A stretch of DNA of 64,000 nt from Flectonema sp. DT1601 (lineage: Eukaryota; Euglenozoa; Diplonemea; Diplonemida; Diplonemidae), in contig OZ025848.1 of assembly GCA_964019425.1 (NCBI GenBank), positions 642,597 through 706,596 of the forward strand, written 5' to 3'. This document shows, one piece after another, positions 18,146 to 29,237 of the stretch. A program made the position numbers and the translations under genes. The stretch's first letter is position 1; each line of letters starts with the position of its first letter. The notes below the pieces were generated by a model. That model saw nothing but the letters and a program-made list of their open reading frames with translations, was not told the DNA's origin and ran no database searches.

Positions 18146-20155
18146 ATGGAGAATTCAAAACACCAGATAGAAGAACTCTGTACGATATCCGGAGTAGGCA
18201 CTCCGGAAAGATTTATTGAGTTAGGAATTACAAAAACATCAGATCTGTTGGCGATTGATATCGTACAGGAGATGAAATTCTTAGAATCTCGTGGGATTAG
18301 TTATATGGAACTTAGAAAGATGAAGAACGCAGCAGAGGAATTAGAAGTATCTCAAAGAGAGACGGTGTTGAAATTAAAGGCTATGAGAATGGAAGCCATG
18401 ACACCACCTTCACAGTTTGCTGATCGGTTTGCATCTTTAACACGAGGATGTTACTGTTGGAGGATAGTTGAACATCTTAAAACTGATAAACGATCTGATG
18501 AATCAGTTCTTGTAATCACCGCGGAGTTCCTTCTAATCTGTTCACTCGAAGGTTCGATAACGAACGTAATCAGATGTCAGGATATCGAACTCGCAGCTAT
18601 TCAAAATACTCGTCCTGCTCTAATCGCGTTGAAAGCTTTTGAAAAATGTTGCGAACCAACTGTTGTGTTATCACTGAGACCTCACATCAGTAATCCTGTT
18701 AACGATCCAATGCATCCACTTCATGCTTTAAACTTTGTAAGAAAACCTCGAACTCATTCTGACTTGGATGTAATAAAACTTCCACCAACACAGGACTTGT
18801 TTAAACTTCCAAAACTGGTTGGTACTTTTGACGAAGGTGACAACTATCTTCCTCCTCACATGAAATTTCAAATATTACAACAAACTCGATCATGGCCACA
18901 AGGAGGGGCATCATCACTCCCGGCTGTTGAATTCGCTTTTAAAGGACAAGATGGTACTACTAACTGTCTAAGACTTGGAAAATCATTTGGAAGCACAGGC
19001 AAGCTTCAGTGGTACGTCGATGGGAAAGCAAGGATGCCAGACATCAGAGAGGTTCGTTATGAAGAAGGGATTTTGAAATTTCGAAAAGGAGATAACACCT
19101 TGATGCCTTCGCTTCCCAAAGATGACAACACTCGCGAGCAGGCGCTAAAGGCTGTCGCTGCTTTGGCTGCAAAAGCCAGAATCCGATGCAATGGAATGCC
19201 TTCGGCTAAGAAGAAGGCAAAGAATGAAGAAAAATCAAACAGCCAGCCGTACACCTTTAAAGACCTTACTGGTGTTAGTCACAGACTGACTGCTTCCCCA
19301 AAAAGTGGTATCGAATGGTGGATAGGACCTACAATGTTTCAAGTTAAATATCTTTCTTACGATGGTTCTGTTTTAGTTGGTGGAAGTGCTGGACCTAATG
19401 CTCGGGTATCAGATGGTGAAATCTTAAATAGATTAAAGATAATGTCATCAACTACTGGTGTTACTTGTGTTGGGTTTCCTGGAGATAATCCTCCGCCTTC
19501 TCCTTCTATTGCAAGCACTCCTTCCTACCGACACGATCCTTATCAAATATATAACAGCGACTCAGATAGCGAAGTTGAAGTTGTTCAATCACCTGGTTCG
19601 TCATTTAGCGCTCAGAGTCCTAAACAGATGCTCGCAACGAGTATGCGCGATGGTGGAGGTGCCGCATCTCCTCCTTCACCTTCTCAAATCAGTCAACTAA
19701 GCGACCGCTATGGTGTTGCTGGATGTCTCTCACCTTCCACTGTTAGTGACGCTGGTCAGACTGACATGGACATGCCTCCAGTTATGCAACCAAATGAACA
19801 GGATCTTCCTCCGTACAGACCGAGTTTCTCAAATAGAATGCACGGACTGTCTCCATCACCATCTCCGTACATGGGAACTCCAACACCTCCTCCACCTCTT
19901 GTTAGTACTCCAACACATCCATCACCAACTCCTCCTCCTCATGGACATCCAAATAATTTAAATAGTTCGATCTCAAGTTTGCCATCAACGGGATTCAGTT
20001 CTCCTGTGCAGCGATCAGCTCCATTTCCGCAGCAGTCTTCGCAACCAATGCAACCGACGCAGCAATACCAACAACAGGCTCCGCAGCAACAACAGTACGT
20101 ACAAAATGGATATCCACAACAACAACAACAGCAACCACCACCACAACAACAACAA

Positions 20156-20211
<56 letters not shown>

Positions 20212-20929
20212 ACAACAACAACAACAGCAGCAGCAGCATCCTTCTTACTCAGTTCCCATTCCTGCTCCACAACAACATCAACAGCCACCTCCACCACCTC
20301 AGCAACAACAACCACCGCAGCAGCATATGATGCAGCCGATGACACATTTCCAGCTACCTGCCCCACAGCAGCAACCTCCTGGCCACTACCCACAACAGCT
20401 ACCTCACTACGACTACCTGCAGCAGCCTCCACAGAAGGAGCAGCAACTAGTCAGAATGGCTGTCTTATTTAAATATGGTAGAAGGGGAGAGTTTGTAAGC
20501 AGCATCAGAGCAATGCCTGGTGAGTATGTCGTTGTAGAAACGTTGGCTGGACTTGGAATTGGACTTGTGGCTGGTGAGAGGAAAGGAGGGAGAAGAGATG
20601 ACTCGCTGAGGATTCAGCGTAAGGCAGATCCCTCTGAAGTAAAAGTTTGGTCAGAATTACTCTCCTCAGAACAGAATATTCTTTTATCTCTTCAACAGTT
20701 AGTAGTACAGTTAGGTACTTCAATGTTATTACACAGAGTAGAGTTTCCTTTAGATTCATCTCGTCTAATTGTACACTATTCTAATCTCAGTGACCATCTT
20801 CTTCCACAGTTTTTAGGGCAGGCGCAGACCATCACGTGTTGTAAGATTACTCCAAACAATTGCTTCCCCGCAACAGGGCAGTGCGGTGAACCAATTGATG
20901 AATCAGCCCAGGGATGTCCGCAGTTGTAA
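18146..20929 (+). CDS. PSP1-domain protein with SAM-like N-terminus and poly-Q linker
   Basis: 927 residues. The first 60 residues form a small helical, SAM-like segment. Residues about 95-215 and 370-445 look like folded beta-rich modules that I cannot name. A long disordered linker (450-765) rich in Ser, Pro and Gln holds a run of 31 Gln at 667-697. The C-terminus (about 770-905) fits the PSP1 C-terminal domain: VLFKYGRRGEFV, a GEYVVVETLAGLGIGLV strand pair, then IQRKADPSE and RVEFPLDSSRLIVHYS. In bacteria this domain occurs in stage 0 sporulation YaaT-type proteins; in kinetoplastids and other protists it is attached to low-complexity linkers, and PSP1 was named as a suppressor of DNA polymerase defects in yeast. 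Exact role unknown. Translation starts at ACACA-ATG. Confidence 0.8.
20144..20236 (+). repeat. Poly-glutamine CAA/CAG tract
   Basis: 31 consecutive Gln codons mixing CAA and CAG within the PSP1 protein linker, surrounded by further Gln/Pro-rich sequence. The mixed codons suggest that the peptide and not just the DNA repeat is maintained. Confidence 0.95.
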
Positions 20930-23468
20930 ATATGGTAACAATAATAAATAGGTATTGGGAAACAATTTTTTTTTTTTTTTAATGTTTGTTTGTTTCTTAA
21001 CCTTGCGAGTGAATATAATGGCATTCAGATATGGAGCAGATATGCAACTCATGTCAGAACATTACCTGTCTGTTGTGATCGATCAACTCGCTGCTATATC
21101 AATTTGTGTTTCTCTTATCTGAATGGACTCTTTTATTCTCAGTGCGGAGTATTTTTGTTGTTGTTGTTGTTGTTGTTTTATGATCCCTCTATCTTCTGTT
21201 CATCTTCGTTTTTTTTTTTTTTTTTCTTGTTTTAACTATTCTACTTAGAAAAAAACAAAACAAAACAAAAAAAAAAAACGTTAAAAACTTTCATACATTA
21301 CTCTCTTACGAATTTGAAAACGTGACTTGAGCAGTGGCGATGTAATTTGCCAGCTAGTAAGCATAGTGAGAGTTCCGCATTTTTGGGAGGGCAATTGTTC
21401 AGCGCAACTTTTTGAGCAAACTTTTCCCCTTTACATTCAAAGGTCCCGAACTCCAGTAAGCCCGCTAGTAGTCAGCTTGCATTGCTGTTGTACATTGTTC
21501 CGAAAACCCCGAACGCAATTTTTGTTTTTTCCTCCTCCGAAAAAAAAAAGAAAAATAAAAAAAAATAAAAAATACAGGTCACTAACTCTACATTATCACT
21601 GGACAAAAAGAGATAAGGGAGTGCCTGCGTCCCTTTCTTTTTGAAACATGTCAAACGACTTTTTTTTCTATTTAAAAAAAAAAATAAAATACAAATAGAA
21701 TCTGTCGCAAAAGGGAACATTTTTTTAATGACAAGTTGCTTTTATTATCTACTTTATTGATTCAAATAAAAAAAATAAAAAAAAAAAAAAAAAGAATAAG
21801 GAAAAGAACACAAACTTCACTAGTCATTTGGAAATATGTAGAATTGATCTCTTATTCTAACTGATTGATGAGTGAACACAACGAATAGTAGTCAATAAAA
21901 ATATAGTTGGGGAAGAAACTATTCAGATTAAGATCAGCTGTTTCAACTTCCACACCCATACGCTGGTTAATTAAGAAATGAAAATTACAAGAATCTCTCT
22001 CAGTGCCTTCATTGAAAAGGACTGGAAAATCTATAAAAAAAGAATTTTGAAAAAAAAAAAAAATCTTATATACTCTTATTGGTTTTATTACTAGTCTCTT
22101 GATTGAAGGTTAGAAATTAGGAAAAAGTTGCAACCAACTTGTTGAACAGCTTTTGCCCACCACCGACTCCGGAGGGAATCCGTAACATAGAGGACACCTC
22201 TCTTCTGGAGCTAATGTTATGATTTTTTATTTATTTCTTTTTAAATACATAATTATATTCTTTTTTTTTTTTTTTTTTGGGAAAATTTTAATTGCAAAAA
22301 AAAAAAAAAGATAGTTTTCAAAGGGCTTCATTTACTTGTAGCCTTCTGGTGAACTATTTTACTGTCTCTTACCTCCTTGAAATTGAGGATAGGTAGTGTG
22401 ACGCAGCTTTGACGTAGAGAAGACTGTGGATGACTAGTAAATTATGTTGTTTTGATTTTTTTTATTGCAGCCCTTCCCTATTTTTTATTTTATTTTTTTT
22501 TTTTTTGATTACATTTTAAAACATTAAAATTAAGTTCTTCTTCCATCGCTCAAGACTGGTACAGGAATGTCTTAGTATTTTAATTTTTTTTTTCCTCTTT
22601 TTTTTTAATTGTTATTTATTAGGGAGTTGATTTCTTTTGATTTATTATTTATCAACCGCTATGAACATATGGGTTGGTAGAGATTATTATTTATTTTTTA
22701 TTTTTTTATTTTCAATTCTGTAAATACAACTGCGATAAAAAAAATGCTGTTCATTCATATCACTCTATTTGTGCCTGATACAAAAAATAATTTGAAGTGC
22801 TTTTCGAAAAATAGAGTGCATGAAAGAAAGAAAGAAAAATAATTATAAAAAAAATAAAAAAAAATGGTGTTCTCTTTATTTCTGCTACAAAGATGAAAAG
22901 CTTTTTTTTTGTGATGGTAGTGCGTTTTCTCCCAACAAACAAAACCCTTGTCGTTGTCGATTCGAAGAATAATGCGAGAACAAGAAAGAAAAGTTAGTCT
23001 CCGTACGTTACTCTACCTGGAGTAGTAAGAAGGGGGAATTATTGACAAATAAATAAAGGAAATAACGAGACCGGAAATAGAAGTAACTAGGTCCAACAAT
23101 CAAAAAAAAAAAAAAAAAAAAGTAAGGAATAAACTGCGTGCATACTCAAACAGATACAGTAGTGCAAGCTGACTGCGAAACCCCTCGCTGTCAGCTATTC
23201 GACTGCTCTTTTGCTTTTGCAATTGGGCATGCTGCGGGAAAAGGAAATGGGGGGGGAGATCATCTCCTCGTTGTCTTGCATTTTAGTTCTCTGTTAGGCA
23301 AACTGTGCGCCCATACAAAGAGGAAGTATTATTTTATTGTTCTTGTCATACAGAAAATCTGGAAAAAAAAAAAAGAAGAAATCGCTGTTCATCTGATTTA
23401 TTCTATAAATCTCACTCTCTCTCTCAATCTCTTTTCTTTCTTGTCAACTAACCTAATTCTTCTCTCAG
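20930..23468. other. Long intergenic region rich in homopolymers
   Basis: About 2.5 kb with A or T runs of 10-20 bases (for example 20967-20979, 21780-21793, 22261-22278, 23102-23121), a TTG microsatellite at about 21153-21175 and a G8 run near 23250. No reading frame looks protein-like. The last 300 bases (from about 23140) are less AT-rich and end in a CT-rich leader, probably the 5' UTR of the gene at 23469. Confidence 0.6.
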
Positions 23469-24722
23469 ATGAATAATACAGAAACACCTGAAGATGGTAC
23501 CCTTGATAATGGTACAACCGCTAACAATGGAGGGGATAAGTCAAGTATTATCGTAGCTGGTTGTTTAGGAGTGATTGGATTATTTTTATTAGGATGTGGA
23601 TTCTTTTTATGGAAGATGATGAATAAGATTCACACGGAGGATGAAGCGATCCCACGCAGGGAACGAATTCTGTTGGATGTCAATGCGGACACTTACAGTG
23701 AGATGTCAGCTGATGTGACGGCAACTATTTGTGATATGTTTAGAACACCAATTACTACTCCAAGATCTCAGCCACTTCCAACTCCGAAATATCAACCAAT
23801 TGTCCCACCAACTACAGAAGGAACGAGTGATATCAGAGAGAGACTAACACGAGCATCCCTAATGATGAAGAATGAAGAATTCCCTGACAGTCTGATTGTT
23901 GTTTCTCACAATCCAATTTACTCACAACTAGCTGGTGATTACAATCTCGTGGCTGAGTCAAAACGCTACGGAATGCCAGTTTGGAAAAAAGATAAATTAG
24001 ATAATTACATTTCTTCATCGAGAGATGGAAAATGGCAAGTTGTCAAACTTGATGTAGTCTCAAGTGACAGCAGTGATGATGAGAATAATGATTTCGATAC
24101 TCGCGTCATGTTATCGTCCTTTGAACCTCACGGAGGTAAGATGCCTCACGAGATTATTGAATGGAGGGCTGTGTCTGAAAGTATTTACGTTCGATTACCT
24201 GCCAGAACAAATATGAGAAGACCAAACAGAAGGAAACGAGGAACTTTACTTTCAGCAGTCGCAGAGGATGCTCTTAGCGTTGTCAGCAGGGACTCAGACA
24301 CCAGATCCAGAGACTCAAAGGATGAGAGGAAGAGGCCGGAATTGAGTTTAGCAGCATCACTAGCAAGTGTTGTCAGTCGAGAGTCATCAAGTACTGATCA
24401 AATGTTTTCACCTCGATCTAGAGATGAGAGGAGGAATGGATTAGCGAGTGTTATGGGAAGAGAATCAGTTGAAACATTCACTAACAGGGGTAAGAAGAAT
24501 GATGTCACTCTATCATCGATTGACGCCCTTCGATCACCACCTTCGGATTACATGACGGCATCAAATGCGTCACTTTCATCATTACCAGGACGGCGTTCAG
24601 TAACTCCACAATTTACTCCAAGAGATCGCTCAGGTGGGATTCGCTCGATGACGACAACACCCGTCAGCCCGGCCCTCGTAACAGCAGGACGGGGGATCGC
24701 TGTCACGAACTTTAAATTATAA
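23469..24722 (+). CDS. Single-pass membrane protein of unknown function
   Basis: 417 residues. A short Asn/Thr-rich N-terminus with sequons (NNT, NGT) precedes one membrane segment at about 27-49, then a long cytosolic part. No cleavable signal peptide is evident, so a type III/Ib orientation with the N-terminus outside is likely. The cytosolic part has a central region of about 100 residues (130-250) that looks folded, followed by a Ser/Arg-rich tail with a repeated motif S-V-V/M-S/G-R-E/D-S (four occurrences at about 270-340), reminiscent of phosphorylation sites. I recognise no family. Confidence 0.75.
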   Translation: MNNTETPEDGTLDNGTTANNGGDKSSIIVAGCLGVIGLFLLGCGFFLWKMMNKIHTEDEAIPRRERILLDVNADTYSEMSADVTATICDMFRTPITTPRSQPLPTPKYQPIVPPTTEGTSDIRERLTRASLMMKNEEFPDSLIVVSHNPIYSQLAGDYNLVAESKRYGMPVWKKDKLDNYISSSRDGKWQVVKLDVVSSDSSDDENNDFDTRVMLSSFEPHGGKMPHEIIEWRAVSESIYVRLPARTNMRRPNRRKRGTLLSAVAEDALSVVSRDSDTRSRDSKDERKRPELSLAASLASVVSRESSSTDQMFSPRSRDERRNGLASVMGRESVETFTNRGKKNDVTLSSIDALRSPPSDYMTASNASLSSLPGRRSVTPQFTPRDRSGGIRSMTTTPVSPALVTAGRGIAVTNFKL

Positions 24723-26480
24723 CGAAATGCGTCTTCCATGAACAGCTACTCAGAAAACTAATTGTGTACGAATACCACATTCCACAACATTAGTTATTAT
24801 TTGATACAATAAGAACCCTCCTGTTCTTTTTATTTATTAAACTGCTTCGCGCAAAGTGTTCTTTGTGTTTATAAAGTCATGGCAGTGAAGACAAGGGAAC
24901 CTCTTTTATCACTTATATGAGTGGGAGTATGGCATCCATCAGAGAACAAATAAATTATGTCTTATCATCCCAATTTTCTTTTTAATTTTTTTTTATAATG
25001 AACTATTCCCCTTTTTATTATTGCGTAATTACAAATAGCACCAGTCTGCGTTCTGTTGGTAGTTACTTAAGTTCAGAGAGTGTGCTTCTTAATTCTTTTT
25101 TTTTTTTTTTTTTTCATTTGAGGGAGTTTTCTTTTTGGTACTACAATACCTAGTTATTGTAGTGTAGTGTTTCAATTATAACTTATTTGTGGGACGTATT
25201 GAGAACTTGCTTGTTCTGTTGTTTGCGATGGATTGCCTTAAGGCAATAAGTGTTTTATTATTTTATTTTCATAAACTCGATTGCTTTAAGATGTTAATCG
25301 TAATTTGTTTATCGCCATAAGTCTCTCTCGCTTTTTTGTTGAAGTGTTCAGCGAGTGGAGGCTCTATTCCCATCACGAAATATTCTTTTTTTTGTCTTTG
25401 TTCTATTCGCCTAAAAAGCTCTCTTTCCCTCATTCATATTCATGTTTATTTTGTGTGGTGCATAAACTGTATGTACCGTTGTGTACAGAGTTTTCTAAGT
25501 TCTGTGTTAAAATTCGTATTTCCGGTTCCAGCAACTCAATGTTGCTGTGCCACGCGATAGTTTTTTTTTTCACTTTTTAACGCTGAACTGTTTTTTTATT
25601 TAGCCCCCGTCATAAATACAATCAACGTACAGAGCACCAGACCAACAGCAGCTGCATTCGGAGTGTAACTTCGCATAGCAGCAGGCAGTCGTGTGCTCTG
25701 CTGAAGGTTAACGGACTGTTGTTGAAAAGCATCAAGCAAACAATTCTTATTATTATTTTTTAAACTCTTTTTGTTTGCACTGACAAACTCCTCAGGGAAC
25801 AACTCTTATTAAAGTCGACAACACTCATCATGTTGTATTAAATAATAACAGGCACGACTGCATATGGTTGAATTCTCTTCAGTAAAGCCCGCGGGGTACC
25901 GCAGCTATTTTAAATCTAAATTAGGTAACTAACTTGTTGGAAGTGAAACAAGTGAAAGTTACGCTGTGATACCTATAGCTATAAGAGTAGCAACTCTTTT
26001 CATGTGTCGAGTTGGGCGAGTTTTCACCGAAAAAAGGAAAGCTGTATTCAGACAACTTTAGAAGACGGTGAGATTATGGGTTTTATTTTTTTTTTATCCA
26101 CCCGATTCGATTTATTTTATTTTATTTTTATTTGTGCGATCTCTTCTACTCTTGCAAGTGCCTTCGTGACGTCAATCTCTCTGTGTTGTCATGTGGTGTG
26201 ACTTCCCCAGCTGTGCTTCAACTTGTTTTTGCGGTGATAATGCACACGGGAAACTAGCTTACATCATTGCTTTTTTGTTTCTCTTCTCCATCTCCCTCTC
26301 TCTCTTCTCTCTCTCTCTCTCTCTCTCGTGTAAGTGTTTCATTCTTAACTTGCTTTCCAGGAGTTTCTTAGCAACTGTTGGTCAGTTATTTTTATATCTC
26401 TCTTTTTTGTTATGGTTCAGTTCCTTTTTATTATTATTTTCCTTTACTGTGTTTCACTAAAGCAACCAATCTATACAATA
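24723..26480. other. Intergenic region with T runs and a CT microsatellite
   Basis: Holds a T run at about 25098-25115 and a CT-rich tract at about 26283-26328. One weak minus-strand candidate gene at 25596-25676 is listed separately. Otherwise I see no coding potential. Confidence 0.5.
25596..25676 (-). CDS. Possible terminal exon of a small tail-anchored protein
   Basis: From an ATG at 25676 the frame gives 26 residues, mostly one hydrophobic segment (AAAVGLVLCTLIVFMTG) ending in Lys. The frame stays open upstream, and CCTTCAG just before could be a splice acceptor, so this may be the last exon of a small tail-anchored protein. The outline (Arg-x-Tyr-Thr before a C-terminal membrane span) faintly recalls Sec61 beta, but the diagnostic PG motif is absent. 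Weak call. Confidence 0.2.
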   Translation of the reverse strand: MRSYTPNAAAVGLVLCTLIVFMTGAK

Positions 26481-26484
26481 CACT

Positions 26485-26537
26485 CACAAAAGTTTTACCT
26501 GTCACAGAATAACTGACTTGTGGGTCATAGCGAAGTT

Positions 26538-26569
<32 letters not shown>

Positions 26570-26712
26570 ACCTAGACAAGTAGAATTGTCTAAGGGTTTA
26601 CCCACTTACAGTGTGGTTATGAGGCCAATCGTTTGTTCTTTAGTCACTTCAATTCCAATGGAGAAGTGTAGTAAGCAAACCATAATACTCATTCCTCATG
26701 TCCTTTAGTGGG
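26485..26712 (+). ncRNA. Large-subunit rRNA-like structured RNA (domain V fragment)
   Basis: The stretch 26505-26606 matches the peptidyl-transferase part of eukaryotic LSU rRNA: CACAG-ATAACTG-CTTGTGG, then TCATAGCGA, then the universal block GCTTTTTGATCCTTCGATG and TCGGCTCTTCCTA. The next helix keeps its shape with changed pairs: TAGACAA (26573) pairs with TTGTCTA (26586) around loop GTAGAA, where yeast has TACCGAA/TTCGGTA around GCAGAA. The following A-loop is shortened (GGGTTTACCC), and the sarcin-ricin block is not found. Instead a long nested hairpin follows (CCCACT/AGTGGG, ATGAGG/CCTCAT, GTTTG/CAAAC, CACTTC/GAAGTG). No upstream LSU sequence is seen. It could be a fragmented rRNA gene piece, a diverged pseudogene or a repurposed RNA. 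Confidence 0.55.
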
Positions 26713-26819
26713 ATAGAGCAATAATATAAAAAGATTAGTATCCGTCTTTATTATTATTATTATTATTTAACATCTGTTGATGGTTCTTATTGTGAAGAAG
26801 CCATCTCTTCTAGTCTACA

Positions 26820-27215
26820 GAGAGTCTCATGGTTGTGGTACGCCGTGGGGTTCTCTAGAAGTTTGGATTCCCTGACTTCGATAAATAAATAAAAATAAAC
26901 AATAAAACAACTAAACAGTTGTGCTACTGTGCCACGTGCGAAATTCTAGAGAAGAGAAATCTTCTTACGGCAGTTAAATACGCAGCTCTTTCTAAACCTT
27001 TCTTAGTTCTTCATCTTTGCGAAAGAGAATTACATCTCAGAACTAAATCAACTCCTCATCAGTCACCTACTCAGCAACTCTGTTGAGAACGTGCGACAAC
27101 TCGATTCCTTGCTGAGGACCCAAAGTTCTCCCCGGTGACTATTAACTATTACATTGAAGTCTTCCTAACAAGTGAGGTCCTTACCAAGTTACAGTAACAT
27201 ATCAGACATGAGCGG
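26820..27215. ncRNA. Hairpin-rich non-coding stretch beside the LSU-like segment
   Basis: Several strong inverted repeats: TTCTCTAGAA (26851-26860) pairs perfectly with TTCTAGAGAA (26944-26953), with GCCGT/ACGGC pairing outside it; TTAGTTCT (27003-27010) pairs with AGAACTAA (27039-27046) around a CTTT/AAAG stem; CAAC/GTTG at 27075-27085. The stretch lacks open frames. I could not match it to rRNA, snRNA or SRP RNA. It may continue the RNA at 26485 or be separate RNA genes. Confidence 0.3.
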
Positions 27216-27672
27216 TTTCTACGATTTTTTTAAATATTTCTTAAAAATGTCGATCAGGAATGGCACAGCTGATAATTAAAATTATTTAAAATACCAGAAA
27301 AAGAGTATTGTGATACCACATCACTGAATACTACACTACTCAAACTCTGTGTAATATTTGTTGTTTTTTTTTTTTATTTGCCAAGCCATCGAAAAGGCAA
27401 ACTACAAAAGAGAACGAAATTGAATTGAAACCCCACCTGCGGGAAGAATGGATAATCTCAGAATTGTGAAATTAGTTTTCACAAAAATATATTTTTATTT
27501 GTTCTTTTCGGTAATGTTGTTTTGATATTATTATTTGCTGACCCCATTTTTTAAAAATACCAAAACAGAAATAAACAAACAACATGTTCTTAACTTACAA
27601 TAAATTACTATTTCACATATTATCTAACTCACGTACATCTCATTTAAAACAGTTTTATCGAATTCTTATAAA
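27216..27672. other. Intergenic, AT-rich leader
   Basis: AT-rich sequence with a T run near 27366-27376 and no coding potential; probably holds the promoter and leader of the gene at 27673. Confidence 0.5.
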
Positions 27673-29010
27673 ATGTCTGCGTTAGATAAACTTATGAAGA
27701 GCACTAAGGAACAGAAAGACAAAGAGAAGACTGTTTCCAGAGTAGCAGTAAAGACTCAGGGAGAAGTAACGAAGAAGGGAACTTCAATATCCGAAAGTAA
27801 ATCTTTATTAAAAGAGAAATCATCATTACATAACAACACAACCAAGAAAGTAACGATATCGCTACCTGATGACAACATAATTTCATCTACAGATGATAAC
27901 AAACAGCCAACTGAAAGCAAATCTCCGACACCATCAACATCCCCAACACCAGGACAGGGTATTAGAAAGGTTCCCTGGGTAAGACATATTGGAGTGTTAC
28001 CAGACTTTGATAAAAGGGTTTTTGAAGAAACACTAAAAGCAATTATTGAAATCCTGTTGGGAAAAAAACGTTTGGGAAAACCGGAAGAAATGACACAACA
28101 AGACATCGAGGGTTTAATAAAGATTTCATTGGACAGTAAACTCGTAGATGAAGAGGGACAAACACTGAAAGAACGACTTGAGAGTGATGTTAGAATTGAA
28201 TCTCGAATTACAAAAGATAAAACTTATTATTTTAAATATCTTCGACCATTTAAATTAGACAACAAAGATGACCTTATGCATGTCCTAAACAGGTATGCCT
28301 GCATCTCTGCAGACCATGCTACTGACGCAAATAACCCAAAAGGATTGTACATCTCTGACTTAGTTGGATATTATTTAGGAATAGAAGATGACTTGGTCTC
28401 TTTGATCGCTAACAAAACTCTCGCAGGAATTTACGTACCGATATCAACTAAATATAAAGTTCCGGAACCTGTTGGTGGTGAGAGTAAAGAGGATACTCAG
28501 GTTAAAGAAATCCTCCGATTGATATTAGCAGGTAGGCATTCGGCATCTATTATTAGAATTTATTTAAAATTAAATTTTATGGATCAACTCAGTAATTCAA
28601 TACTTTCTGGTATTGATTCTTGGTCATCTGATGTTCAACAAGCTTGGAGAGAACCTCAACTAGTCTCTAGTGCTACGACTATAATTCAAGAGAATAATGA
28701 AGCTGCTAAGTTTCCTTTATTTAGTAGAATGGAATCATCTTCGAATTCAAACAAACAAAAATCTTCAAAAAAAGCTCGCAATCGCAGAGACTACGGAGGT
28801 CATCTAAACGCTCACATGAAAGTACCAGACAAGATGGGTCTGCATTATGATTTTGGAAAACCATTTCGAGTATCGGAGGCTGAGGAACGTCTTGAAATAC
28901 TGGACGAGTACAAACTGAAACGAGCAAAGCAAGAAGCCGACGACCAGGAAAATGATTTTAATTTTAATAATGAGAACTGCGAGGACTCATCAGAAGGATC
29001 TATCGATTGA
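27673..29010 (+). CDS. TFIIE beta-subunit-like transcription factor
   Basis: 445 residues. A charged, Ser/Lys-rich N-terminus (1-100) is followed by two probable winged-helix regions: about 115-195 ending in TYYFKYLRPFKLDNKDDL and about 200-260 with YISDLVGYYLGIEDDLVSLI. A later QAWRE segment near 321 and a basic stretch KKARNRRDYGGHLNAHMK near 365 parallel the end of human TFIIE beta (a KKRR...HL motif). This order (basic N-terminus, tandem winged helices, basic HL motif) matches GTF2E2/TFA2, which helps recruit and stimulate TFIIH at Pol II promoters. The protein is longer than the human one (about 290) with an acidic C-terminal tail. The call rests on motif order and spacing. Confidence 0.6.
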   Translation: MSALDKLMKSTKEQKDKEKTVSRVAVKTQGEVTKKGTSISESKSLLKEKSSLHNNTTKKVTISLPDDNIISSTDDNKQPTESKSPTPSTSPTPGQGIRKVPWVRHIGVLPDFDKRVFEETLKAIIEILLGKKRLGKPEEMTQQDIEGLIKISLDSKLVDEEGQTLKERLESDVRIESRITKDKTYYFKYLRPFKLDNKDDLMHVLNRYACISADHATDANNPKGLYISDLVGYYLGIEDDLVSLIANKTLAGIYVPISTKYKVPEPVGGESKEDTQVKEILRLILAGRHSASIIRIYLKLNFMDQLSNSILSGIDSWSSDVQQAWREPQLVSSATTIIQENNEAAKFPLFSRMESSSNSNKQKSSKKARNRRDYGGHLNAHMKVPDKMGLHYDFGKPFRVSEAEERLEILDEYKLKRAKQEADDQENDFNFNNENCEDSSEGSID

Positions 29011-29237
29011 TCTGAAGATGAGTTTTCTTCAAAAGTAAAACAACTTCTGATCTGTCGAGAATCTTTATTTCCATCCACAGCACAGAAAACAATGAGAGCT
29101 GCTGACTCTTTTTAAAAGAGGATTATTAATATGGTTCAGGAATGTATCTTTTTAGCATATTATTTTTAACTTCAACAGGCACTCGGTATTTAGACACTGG
29201 GGGGTGGGGTAAAAAGAAAGAATAACAACACAGTAGG

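Noticed and set aside
19995-20432. Minus-strand frames over the poly-Q region (Val/Ala- or Leu-rich)
   Set aside because: Antisense reading of CAA/CAG repeats within the PSP1 gene; no independent evidence.
26485-27215. Complete cytosolic rDNA unit
   Set aside because: Only about 100 bases match LSU; no SSU, 5.8S or sarcin-ricin sequence is found nearby.
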